30,060 nucleotides of DNA from CAYMLL01 sp964390645. Its GTDB lineage: Bacteria > Planctomycetota > UBA8108. This document shows positions 1-7,862 of the stretch, one piece after another. The notes below the pieces were generated by a model. That model searched no databases and had not been told where the DNA came from. It saw nothing but the letters and a program-made list of their open reading frames with translations. The DNA lies in NCBI GenBank assembly GCA_964390645.1, contig CAYMLL010000055.1, positions 1 through 30,060 of the forward strand, in the 5' to 3' direction. Within the stretch, counting starts at the first letter, position 1; each line of letters opens with the position of its first letter. The translations under genes and the position numbers were made by a program.

Positions 1-2
1 GC

Positions 3-503
3 TTCGGCGGCGCACAGCCGTTCTCGGTGGTCGAGCTGATCGGCGCCGATCCTTCGGTGACCGAGGCGCTCGTCGCGCAAATCGGTCGGCTGGCGATCGA
101 ACGTCGACTCGAGGGGGTGTCGTTCTTCGAGGTGCCGGAGTCGATGAGCGGTCGAGTGCTGCGGCGCCTGGGATGCGAGGTCAAGTTCCGGCACGATACC
201 GATGCCGGCTGGATGGGACGAATCCTGAGACGTCGGAGCTTCGTACGCAGGATCGCTCCGGAGCTCGAGCGGCGCGCGGGCGAGCCCGGTGGCGCGACGC
301 TCGAGGCCCTCGCGAGTGGTGAGATCTACGCTGACAACACGGTCCTCCTGCAGCTCGTCACGGGATTTCGCTCCTGGCGCGACGTCGCCGATCTCGGCCA
401 CCACGTTGCCGCGCGCCATGAGGCCCTCGCACGGCTCTGGTTCTCGGGCTTCGGCGGCCCGCGGTGGCCGGCACCCTGCGCCTACCGGCTCGATTGGTAC
501 TGA
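3..503 (+). CDS. GNAT-type acetyltransferase, C-terminal part (5'-truncated by window edge)
   Basis: The frame is open from the first complete codon (position 3) and ends at the TGA before 504, so this is the last ~166 residues of a longer protein. A GTG at 27 lies inside the open frame and need not be the start. The visible part has an acetyltransferase-like fold end (VELIGADPS to LRRLGCEVKF), followed by a tail with ADNTVLLQLVTGFRSW and a closing APCAYRLDWY. Tails of this type (DN..LL.LL.GY.S ... PY...D) occur in GNAT proteins that carry an SCP2-like C-terminal domain. The acetyl-CoA-binding motif would lie upstream of the window, so neither substrate nor activity can be judged. The family call rests on remembered pattern similarity and is moderate. 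Confidence 0.55.
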   Translation, partial: FGGAQPFSVVELIGADPSVTEALVAQIGRLAIERRLEGVSFFEVPESMSGRVLRRLGCEVKFRHDTDAGWMGRILRRRSFVRRIAPELERRAGEPGGATLEALASGEIYADNTVLLQLVTGFRSWRDVADLGHHVAARHEALARLWFSGFGGPRWPAPCAYRLDWY

Positions 504-860
504 ACCGGCTGCTTGCCCGGCTGTCAGTCCGTCTGGCAGGTCCATCCGGCACCAGAGCGGCTGGCTTGCCTGCGCGCTTCGTTGCCGGGACCGGTGTTGC
601 CAGAACTCGACAAGGCGCCCCAGCGGCTGCGTCCTGACTTCTGGATCCCGGAAGAGATGACTCGATTTCGCATCCGGAGCGCTTCTTCAACGGGCAGCTG
701 TCTCACGTTTCGCCATCGAGCGTCGAGCCTGGGAGCAGCTCCTCGAAGGGTCTGCCGGGAGTCCATCGACACCCTCCCGGGGCAGGCGGGTGCGCAGAAA
801 CTCGTGAGCACTCCCCGCCAGGTCGATCGAGGCGGACCAGGGCGATGGCCGAGCTCGACG
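504..860. other. Non-coding gap between GNAT-like gene and DUF695-RraB gene
   Basis: About 357 bases lie between the stop of the plus-strand GNAT-like gene and the stop of the minus-strand DUF695-RraB gene. Open frames exist on both strands, but they are Arg/Ser/Pro-rich, start without a convincing ribosome binding site and resemble no family known to me. The genes converge here, so a bidirectional terminator would be expected, but I see no clean GC hairpin followed by a T-run. A decayed gene cannot be excluded. Confidence 0.5.
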
Positions 861-1682
861 CTAGTCGCTGTCGTGACCGTCGTCTGCGTCATCGAGCTCA
901 TCGCGACCCGCGGCCGGCGTCGGGACGACCTCGGTGGTCCAACCGTCGTACTCGCCGCCTAGCTCGCGCGCGCACCGCAGCACCAGGAGGGTCACCTCGT
1001 TGATCGACACCGGGTCGACGTCATCGACTCGACGAATTCGCACCTCGATTCGGCTGTCCGCGGCGGCCGCGGGGGCCGCGGCGTCCCCGGCGTCCTCGAC
1101 CTTCTCGAAGCCCAGCGCCGCGGTCTCGCGCTGGAACACCTGGCACGTCTCCCGGGTCTCGAAGAGGACGAAGTGGTCGACCGGACGGGGCGTCTCCAGC
1201 GTGTCGCCGCTCGCCTCGAGCTCCTCGACGGCGTGCTGGTTGTCGATCGTCTGCAGCTCGTCCTCGTCCGGGAGCAGCACCTCGGTGTAGCAGGACCATC
1301 CCGGGTCGTTTCGCACGTCGTGGTCGTGATCGTAAGCGGGAAAGTCCGCCAGCGCGTCATCGACGACCTTCTCCAGAACGCTCCTGTCGACCGCCGGGGA
1401 ATAGAAGTACGAATCGCGCCGGCCACTGCCGGTGACACGTCCGACGGCCTCGGCGTCGAGCTTCTCCGCGAGCGCGGTCGCGAGCACGTGTTCCATCGCG
1501 TCCAGGGTCTCGAACTCCGACTCGGCGAGGCCGTCCTCGTTGGGGTCGAGGAGATCCACGCCGACGCGGACCAGGCTTGGCTTGCCGGCTCGAGGCACGA
1601 GATCCACGAGGCCGAGGTTGACGAAGATCGAGCACGGTCGGCCTTCGACGAGCGTGAAGTAGAAGTCCCACTCTTCGGTCAT
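861..1682 (-). CDS. DUF695 - RraB (RNase E inhibitor-like) fusion protein
   Basis: The product is 273 residues from the ATG at 1682. A TTG start at 1721 would only add an uncharacteristic Ser/Arg-rich leader. Residues 1-140 (MTEEWDFYFTLVEGRPCSIF onward) match the DUF695 pattern. Residues ~150-253 match RraB: ETPRPVDHFVLFETRETC, then an acidic/Ala-rich linker, then GGEYDGWTTEV near the end, like the YDGW signature of RraB. In enterobacteria RraB binds RNase E and modulates RNA decay. Proteins combining DUF695 with this domain are widespread, but their targets are unknown, so a regulatory role in RNA turnover is inference. The C-terminal ~15 residues are very acidic (DELDDADDGHDSD). No signal peptide is visible, so it is probably cytoplasmic. 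It is transcribed divergently from mscS, with ~150 bp between the starts. Confidence 0.8.
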   Translation of the reverse strand: MTEEWDFYFTLVEGRPCSIFVNLGLVDLVPRAGKPSLVRVGVDLLDPNEDGLAESEFETLDAMEHVLATALAEKLDAEAVGRVTGSGRRDSYFYSPAVDRSVLEKVVDDALADFPAYDHDHDVRNDPGWSCYTEVLLPDEDELQTIDNQHAVEELEASGDTLETPRPVDHFVLFETRETCQVFQRETAALGFEKVEDAGDAAAPAAAADSRIEVRIRRVDDVDPVSINEVTLLVLRCARELGGEYDGWTTEVVPTPAAGRDELDDADDGHDSD

Positions 1683-1833
1683 TGAGTCGAGATCACTTCT
1701 CTGCGAGGATCTTGGTTCCAAGCCGACTCCAGAGAATAGCCCCTCCCGTCGTCAGATCCAACGATCCGGACCGACGAATCGGGGGCCGTGTCACGGAAGA
1801 GTCGATACCGGCAGCGCTGCGTCGGGAGGAGCG

Positions 1834-2907
1834 ATGGACGTCTTCCACCTGTGGCTCAGAGAGTACGGTCCGAACGAGTGGCTGCGGGCGTTGATCATAG
1901 CGGGCGCCTCGCTCGCTGTTGCCGTGCTGGTGGACTGGATCGTCCTGCGCTTGATCGGTCGGTGGACACGCAAGACGACGACCGACGTCGACGATCGGCT
2001 GGTCTCGATGCTCCACGCGCCCCTCTTCGTGTCGGTGATCGTCGTCGGGCTGATGCTCGCGACGATCCAGCTCCCGCTGGCGGAGTTCTCGGAGTGGTTG
2101 ACGCTGGCGATCCTGGAGACGATCGTGATCGGCTTGTGGATGCTCTTCGCGGTGCGTTTCACGCGTCTGTCGCTCGAGGTCCTCAGTCGCCATCAGGACC
2201 GCTTCCGGATCGTGCAGCGCCGCACGCTGCCGCTGTTCAACAACCTCGCCGCGCTGGTTCTCTTCGGTGCCGGGGTCTACTTCCTCCTTCTCGCATGGGA
2301 AATCGATGTCACCGGGTGGCTGGCCTCGGCAGGGATCGTCGGCATTGCGATCAGCTTCGCCGCCAAGGACACGCTCGCGAACCTCTTCGCCGGTGTCTTC
2401 ATCCTGGCGGACGCGCCGTACAAGGTCGGCGACTTCGTCATCCTCGATACCGGTGAACGCGGACGCGTGACGCACATCGGCATCCGAAGTACGCGTATGC
2501 TGACGAGAGACGACGTCGAGATCACGATCCCGAACGCCGTCATGGGCAACTCGAAGATCGTCAACGAGAGCGGCGGACCCTACGAGAAGGAACGCGTTCG
2601 CGTGCAAGTCGGTGTTGCTTACGGGACGGATATCGACCAGGTACGCGAAGTCCTGATGAACATCGCGATCGCTCATCCCGCCGTGCACGGGCACCCCGAG
2701 CCACGCGTTCGTTTTCGTCGTTTCGGTGACTCCGGACTCGAGTTCGAGCTGCTCGGCTGGATCGATGAGCCGGTGCTGCGTGGGTCCACGATCGACGCGC
2801 TCAACTGCGAGGTCTACAAGCGATTCATGGCCGAGGGCATCGAGATCCCGTATCCTAAACGGGACGTGTATGTACGGGAGCTGCCGCCCGTGGTGCCCCG
2901 GGAGTGA
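1834..2907 (+). CDS. MscS-family small-conductance mechanosensitive channel
   Basis: The product is 357 residues from an ATG preceded by GGGAGGAG at a good distance. Hydrophobic segments lie near residues 18-40, 64-84, 90-110 and 127-150. They are followed by the pore-lining TM3 signature AGIVGIAISFAAKDTLANL (about 167-185) and FILADAPYKVGDFV, which leads into the MscS beta domain (GERGRVTHIGIRSTRMLTRDD, IPNAVMGNSKIVN). A C-terminal alpha/beta domain completes the family plan. Such channels open on membrane tension and release solutes during osmotic downshock in the inner membrane. The gene is directly upstream of the beta-propeller cytochrome gene (3-bp gap), so the two are probably co-transcribed, although no functional link is known. 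The promoter should lie in the ~150-bp divergent region upstream. Confidence 0.95.
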   Translation: MDVFHLWLREYGPNEWLRALIIAGASLAVAVLVDWIVLRLIGRWTRKTTTDVDDRLVSMLHAPLFVSVIVVGLMLATIQLPLAEFSEWLTLAILETIVIGLWMLFAVRFTRLSLEVLSRHQDRFRIVQRRTLPLFNNLAALVLFGAGVYFLLLAWEIDVTGWLASAGIVGIAISFAAKDTLANLFAGVFILADAPYKVGDFVILDTGERGRVTHIGIRSTRMLTRDDVEITIPNAVMGNSKIVNESGGPYEKERVRVQVGVAYGTDIDQVREVLMNIAIAHPAVHGHPEPRVRFRRFGDSGLEFELLGWIDEPVLRGSTIDALNCEVYKRFMAEGIEIPYPKRDVYVRELPPVVPRE

Positions 2908-2910
2908 TCC

Positions 2911-4689
2911 GTGTCGTCCAACCGCTTCCTGTCGATCCTCGCGATTGTCGCTCTCTCCTCGACCCTGTCGGCGCAGGAGTCGACCGAAGTCGAGGATGTG
3001 CGGGAGGATCGGGGCCTGCGTCGACCGATCGCGCTCGTTTGCTTCGACTCGCTGGTGGTCGTCGCCAATCGCGATGCCGGGAGCATCTCGGTGATCGACG
3101 CGGATCTGCGGGAGGTCGTCGTCGAGAATCGCGTCGGGCGACGGCTCTCGTCCCTTGCCAGCGTCGGTCAGGGGAACCTGCACCTGGCGACGGATGAGGC
3201 TGCCGACGAGCTTCTCTTGCTGCGAGTCGAGCGCTCGGGGGTCGACGTGACGGCGCGGCTCGCGGTCCCCCACACGCCGGTGTCCGTGTCCGTGTTGCCG
3301 GAGCGAATCGCCGCGGTGGGGTCGCTCTGGGCGCGGCAGCTGACCTTCGTGCGCCTCACGGCGGCGGGGCTCTGCAGACTCGAGACGATCGACCTGCCGT
3401 TCGCGCCGCGTGTGCTGCAGCCTTCCGCGGATGGTGCGGCCCTCATCGTCGCGGAGTCCTTCGGTGGCACGCTCGGCGTCGTCGACGTGACGAAACGCGA
3501 GCTCGTGTCGCTGCGATCGCTCGAGGCGCACAATATCGGCGGCATGACGCTCGACGCCGACGGCGATAGCCTGCTCGTCGCCCATCAGCAGATGAGTCCC
3601 TCGGTGCCGACGGAGCGCGCGCGCGTCTTCTGGGGTGCTGTCGTCGGCAACCTCCTGCGGACGGTCTCGCTGTCGCACCTGCTTGAAATCGATGAACGGT
3701 CACTTGCCGGTCCGCCGCGGCCGGTCGTACGCTGGAGCCTGCTGCCGCTCGGTCAGCCCGGACGGGGCGCCGGGGATCCGGGGTGCGTGGAGGTGACGGA
3801 CGACGGAACGATCCTGGTCGCGGCCGAGGGTGTCGACGTGGTTCTGGTGGTGGCTCCCACGAGGTCGGACACACACGGTGTGAAGGTCGGCGACCGTCCA
3901 GCGGATATCGCGCTGTGGGGCGATGGAAAGACGGCCTGGGTGGCGAACACGTTCAGCGACACGGTGTCCGTCGTGGACGTCGAGGCCGCCAGGGTCTCCG
4001 CGACGATCTCGCTCGGCACGATGCGGCGCCTGAGGGTTCATGAGCGCGGCGAGATGGCGTTTCGCGACGCGAGGCTCTCGCTCGACGGTTGGGTGAGCTG
4101 TCACAGCTGTCATACCGACGGCCACACGTCCGGCGAGCTCAACGACAACCTCGGCGACGGATCCTACGGCACGCCGAAGAAGATCCTGACTCTTCACGGC
4201 GCCGGGCCGACGGGTCCGTGGGGCTGGACCGGTCGCAGGATCACGCTCGATGACCAGATCGCGCGCTCCGTCGAGACGACCATGCGCCTCGAGAAAGGTG
4301 ACAGCGACGCGGCCGTGTCGGCGCTGGTCGCTTTCATCGATCGGCTGGATCCTCTTCCGTCCGTTCGTCTCGCGCGTCGGCAGGTCGACCCTACGCGTGT
4401 CGACGTCGGCCGTCAGATCTTCGAGAAGGAAGGCTGCGCGAAGTGCCATTCACCGCCGCTTTACGAGAGCGCGGGCAACCGCAAGGTGGGTCTGAAGGAT
4501 GAAGCGGGCGTCGATCACTTCAACCCGCCGTCCCTTCTCGGAATCAGCCAGCGGGTTGCCGGCGGCTATCTCCACGACGGTCGGGCGAGACGCTTGCGCG
4601 ATGTCTTCGAGAAGCACCGTCACCCGCGGGGCCGGATCGTCGGACCGGAAGATCTCGAAAGACTGCTCTACTTCCTCGAGAGCCTCTGA
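2911..4689 (+). CDS. Exported YVTN-type beta-propeller with C-terminal di-heme cytochrome c (MauG/CcP-like)
   Basis: The product is 592 residues from the GTG at 2911, with GGGAG (end of mscS) as its ribosome binding site. An N-terminal signal peptide ends near LSSTLSAQ. Residues ~35-370 are repetitive beta-propeller blades (VVVANRDAGSISVIDADLRE; TAWVANTFSDTVSVVDVEAA), as in YncE/YVTN proteins. The C-terminal part carries two c-type heme sites: CHSCH at 397-401 and CAKCH at 509-513. The spacing and the motifs RITLDDQIARSVETTMR and GYLHDGRARRLRDVF fit the bacterial di-heme peroxidase/MauG superfamily. The predicted location is periplasmic. Substrate and redox partner are unknown. Propeller-plus-peroxidase proteins often act on cell-surface or copper-dependent oxidation, but nothing here confirms that. 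It converges with the metalloprotease gene (57-bp gap). Confidence 0.88.
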   Translation: MSSNRFLSILAIVALSSTLSAQESTEVEDVREDRGLRRPIALVCFDSLVVVANRDAGSISVIDADLREVVVENRVGRRLSSLASVGQGNLHLATDEAADELLLLRVERSGVDVTARLAVPHTPVSVSVLPERIAAVGSLWARQLTFVRLTAAGLCRLETIDLPFAPRVLQPSADGAALIVAESFGGTLGVVDVTKRELVSLRSLEAHNIGGMTLDADGDSLLVAHQQMSPSVPTERARVFWGAVVGNLLRTVSLSHLLEIDERSLAGPPRPVVRWSLLPLGQPGRGAGDPGCVEVTDDGTILVAAEGVDVVLVVAPTRSDTHGVKVGDRPADIALWGDGKTAWVANTFSDTVSVVDVEAARVSATISLGTMRRLRVHERGEMAFRDARLSLDGWVSCHSCHTDGHTSGELNDNLGDGSYGTPKKILTLHGAGPTGPWGWTGRRITLDDQIARSVETTMRLEKGDSDAAVSALVAFIDRLDPLPSVRLARRQVDPTRVDVGRQIFEKEGCAKCHSPPLYESAGNRKVGLKDEAGVDHFNPPSLLGISQRVAGGYLHDGRARRLRDVFEKHRHPRGRIVGPEDLERLLYFLESL

Positions 4690-4746
4690 CGAACGCTCTG
4701 GTCACCCGTCCGGCGAGGGGGCGCCTCCGGCTCGGGGCCCTCCGGA

Positions 4747-7590
4747 TCAGGGGCGCTCGGCGTCTGCTCTCTCGCCTGGACGGCCGAAGAGGAAGAACCC
4801 ATCGCCGAGGCCGCCCCCTCCGCTGCTCCGGGAGTACGACGCCTCGAGCGCCTTCTGGATGCGCTCCGACGTACGCTCGAGGTGGGCCCGGGTGTAGTCA
4901 TCGAGGGCGCCGTCCGAGCTGTCGATACTGACGATGGCCTGCTGGATGGACGTCTGCAGCTTGGCGAGCCGGTACGCCGCCTGCGTGCGCGCGGCCTGCG
5001 GCGAGGAGCCGCCATCATCCTCGAGCGCGAGGTCGACCAGGTCGCCGACGAGCTCGTGCTGGAGGTTCCGGCGCAGGCTCGATATGAAGGGCTTGCGGTT
5101 CGTGTGGGTTTTCGCCTCCACGTTCGAGAGCTCGCTGAAGATCGCGTCGGTGAGCTTCGTGAAGAGCTCGGGGATGGTCAGCGCATCCTGGTCCTGAGGA
5201 ATGCGCAGCTCGTTGTCGCTGATCAGGGTCAGCACTCGTGGATTGAGGCAGTCGAAGAGGAGCCAGAGCTGCATCGCCAGGATCGTGTCGTGGACAGTGA
5301 ACTCGGGTCTACCGCTGCGCGCGCCCCAGTGGCCCCAGCGCTCGACGCCGAGATGTGTGAGGAGCTCGGGGGAGAGCTCGAGCACATCGGCGGCGAAGAC
5401 CTTGTTGCAGACGAGCTCGAGTGCACGTCGCTGCTGGGCCACCTCGACCGGTCGAATCGGAGGGCGCTCGTTCGGATCGCCCTTGTGATCGCGGTTGAGG
5501 TGGTTGCCGCCGAGAAAACGTGTCGCGTAGCCACAAGTGCGCTCGTAGTCATGGAGCAGGACGTCGAAGGCCGCGCGCGCCTTGCTGTAGCTGTCGCCCT
5601 TCTTGACGGCGCGATCGAGGAGCTTGGAGAGAATCTGCTCGACGACCGTCAGCCGGCTCTCGACGTGATTGAGCGGGTCACGCCCCATGTCGAAGCGGTT
5701 GACGAGCGGGTCCGAGGACGCGACATCCTCGTCGGTCGCGTAAGCGAGGCCGCTTTCGGCGACACGACTGGCGATCTTCGCGATCTTCGCGGCGTCGCCT
5801 TCGAGCGTGTAGCCGTACTCGATCGCCCAGAAGTCGTAGGGGCCGAGGTTGCGGGTGACCCAGACTCCCTGCTTCCGGTTCTCCGGGACGATGTTGATCG
5901 GGTTGTAGTCCATGACGGATCCCGTCGTGGTGGTCGGCGGATCGTCCTTGTTGATCTCGCTCAGAGGCAGCCACGAGCTCGCCTTGAAGTTGTGACGCAG
6001 GCCGAGAGTGTGACCGACCTCGTGCATCACCACCTCCGTGAGGACCTGGCCGACGAACTCCTCGGGCCACTCGTCGTCCTTCGCCTTCGTGTCGTGCGGG
6101 CTGCCGAGAGTCTGCATCGCGAGGAGCCCGAAGAGGAACTGGTGGCGCATGCCGTTGCCGAAGCTGCAAGCGCTGCCGCGAGCGGCCGCGCGCGGGATCG
6201 TCGCTGCCCGCGGCGTGCCCATACCGTGCGAGCCGTCGTCCGCATGGGGAGGATGTCCGAGGGGATAGTCGGCCTCCGGCGCGGTCGGGTGGCGCGGTCG
6301 TGTGACGCCGCTTCCACGCGACAGGCTTCCGGGCGACATCCAGCGTCTCAGAGGGTGGCGGTGCGGATATCGCTCGACGAACCTCTTGAGCTCCGGATGG
6401 AGGGTGCGCGGCGGCGACTTGCGGATCATGCGAGCGTAGTCCTCGAGGAAGCTGCGCATCATCGAGTCGTCGAAGATGATGTCGGCGTCGAGAATCTGGC
6501 CGGTCTCGGGATGAACGCGCGAGGGACCCATCGCGAACGCTGATTCGCTCGTGATCCAGCGGAAGAAGTTGTAGCGCACGTCCTCGGGATCGAGCTGGGC
6601 GAACTCGTTGGTCGCCGTCTGCTGGCGCACCTCGATCGCGCCGAGGATACCGATCTTCTCGAAGGCCTCGTTCCACTTGAGGATTCCCTCCCGGACGTAG
6701 CGGCGATACTTCACCGGGACGGTCTTCTCGATGTAGAAGACGATCGGATCCTTCGGCGGCGAGAGGGTGAGCTTCGCGTCTGCCTTGCCGAGGTCCCAGC
6801 GATTGATGTAGCGTACGAAACGGGTGTCCTCCTTCTCGCTTCTGGAGAAGTCCTTGAAGGCATTGAGGAAGTAGCCGATACGATCATCGGCCACGCGCGG
6901 CTTGTAGGTCGTTGTCGGCAGGTCCGAGAGACTGTAGTGGACTGCCAGGCCGCTGCCGCTCGAGCCGCCGAAGAGCGACATCATGCCGCCACCGCCGGAG
7001 CTCATGAGGTCGAATTCGACCTCGATGTTCTTCGGGAAGCTCTTCGACTTGACGATCTTGGTGATCGATGGGTCGACGCCGCCGCCGAGGCTGCCGAGGA
7101 AGACACGGCTGCGACCCACGAGTAGCCCCTTGAGGTCGATGAGGTAGGAGCTCGTACCGTTTGCCGCGATGATCGGCACGGTCGTGACGACGCGATCGCG
7201 GTAGGTGCTCTTGACGACGGGAGAGAGCGCGCTGTCGCCGCCGCGGTGACGGATCTCCGGCGAGATCATCAGGAGTTTCCGGTCGAGGCGCTCCCAGTAG
7301 ACCATGACGTCGTTCCACTGCCAGCCAGTGTACGATCCGCCGACGATGCTCGACGCGATGAGGAACCGCTTGGGGAGCTTCGAGGCCGGGATCTCGGCGT
7401 ACAGCTGGTGCTTCTTGGGATTCAGGTACAGCTTGTAGAAGCCCTCGCTGCTCTTGAATCCCTTTGTCAGCTCCGCGATCGGGCGAAACTCGGGAGTGGT
7501 CTTGCCCTGCGCTCGGACCTTGTCGATCCAGACGGCGAGCAGAAGCGCGAACGTGACGATGGGAACAGCGCGTGACGGAAATCGCCTCAC
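4747..7590 (-). CDS. Secreted zinc-dependent metalloprotease (metzincin; DUF5117/DUF4953 family)
   Basis: The product is 947 residues from the GTG at 7590, with GGAG 8 bases upstream. Residues 1-28 form a signal peptide ending in VRA. A region near 40-270 (FYKLYLNPKKHQLYAEIPAS and onward) corresponds to the DUF5117-type N-terminal domain. The catalytic region contains HEVGHTLGLRH, with zinc-ligand histidines at 523, 527 and 533 and Glu524 as the base. A SVMDYNP Met-turn follows ~35 residues later, so the metzincin signature HExxHxxGxxH is complete. Residues ~413-475 are Pro/Arg/Gly-rich and look like a loop insertion relative to the compact core. The C-terminal ~300 residues are mostly helical by composition. 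The likely role is extracellular or periplasmic proteolysis, with substrate unknown. It is transcribed divergently from the sulfatase-like gene, and its leader contains two short palindromes (7622-7646). Confidence 0.9.
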   Translation of the reverse strand: MRRFPSRAVPIVTFALLLAVWIDKVRAQGKTTPEFRPIAELTKGFKSSEGFYKLYLNPKKHQLYAEIPASKLPKRFLIASSIVGGSYTGWQWNDVMVYWERLDRKLLMISPEIRHRGGDSALSPVVKSTYRDRVVTTVPIIAANGTSSYLIDLKGLLVGRSRVFLGSLGGGVDPSITKIVKSKSFPKNIEVEFDLMSSGGGGMMSLFGGSSGSGLAVHYSLSDLPTTTYKPRVADDRIGYFLNAFKDFSRSEKEDTRFVRYINRWDLGKADAKLTLSPPKDPIVFYIEKTVPVKYRRYVREGILKWNEAFEKIGILGAIEVRQQTATNEFAQLDPEDVRYNFFRWITSESAFAMGPSRVHPETGQILDADIIFDDSMMRSFLEDYARMIRKSPPRTLHPELKRFVERYPHRHPLRRWMSPGSLSRGSGVTRPRHPTAPEADYPLGHPPHADDGSHGMGTPRAATIPRAAARGSACSFGNGMRHQFLFGLLAMQTLGSPHDTKAKDDEWPEEFVGQVLTEVVMHEVGHTLGLRHNFKASSWLPLSEINKDDPPTTTTGSVMDYNPINIVPENRKQGVWVTRNLGPYDFWAIEYGYTLEGDAAKIAKIASRVAESGLAYATDEDVASSDPLVNRFDMGRDPLNHVESRLTVVEQILSKLLDRAVKKGDSYSKARAAFDVLLHDYERTCGYATRFLGGNHLNRDHKGDPNERPPIRPVEVAQQRRALELVCNKVFAADVLELSPELLTHLGVERWGHWGARSGRPEFTVHDTILAMQLWLLFDCLNPRVLTLISDNELRIPQDQDALTIPELFTKLTDAIFSELSNVEAKTHTNRKPFISSLRRNLQHELVGDLVDLALEDDGGSSPQAARTQAAYRLAKLQTSIQQAIVSIDSSDGALDDYTRAHLERTSERIQKALEASYSRSSGGGGLGDGFFLFGRPGERADAERP

Positions 7591-7620
7591 GGTAGAATCT
7601 CCAAACTCTCCTGATCTCCT

Positions 7621-7648
7621 CGAGACCGTCTCCCCGAGACCGTCTCCT
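7621..7648. repeat. Tandem 14-bp direct repeat, each unit containing an 11-bp palindrome
   Basis: The unit CGAGACCGTCTCC(C/T) occurs twice head to tail (7621-7634 and 7635-7648). Each unit contains the palindrome GAGAC-C-GTCTC, centred at 7627 and 7641. The element lies in the divergent region between the metalloprotease (start 7590) and the sulfatase-like gene. It is ~30 bases upstream of the metalloprotease start codon, where it could be an operator pair or a small RNA hairpin. That role is inference. Confidence 0.5.
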
Positions 7649-7862
7649 CGAAAGTTTCCTCGAACCGCACGATGAAGGCCTCACTGCAGCCAGCAGCCGG
7701 TTAACCGTCAAGCCGCCGCCAGTCCATCATCTCAAGGGTAGCGTCTGCGCCATCGGCCGACCAGCTATTTCAGACCCTGTCCCCCGGCCGGGTGAAGCAC
7801 CGTGCGGACGTCGGCTCTTCGTGAATACCCGTCTATGGAGAGACGTCCTCCTCGTGAGTAGA

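Noticed and set aside
1693..3678. 661-residue open frame on the minus strand over mscS and the cytochrome gene
   Set aside because: It is Arg/Asp/Glu/His-rich, has no domain, and lies antisense to two well-supported genes. Long antisense frames are common at this GC content.
4882..6543. 553-residue plus-strand frame antisense to the metalloprotease
   Set aside because: It has no recognisable motif, while the opposite strand carries a complete metzincin site and signal peptide.
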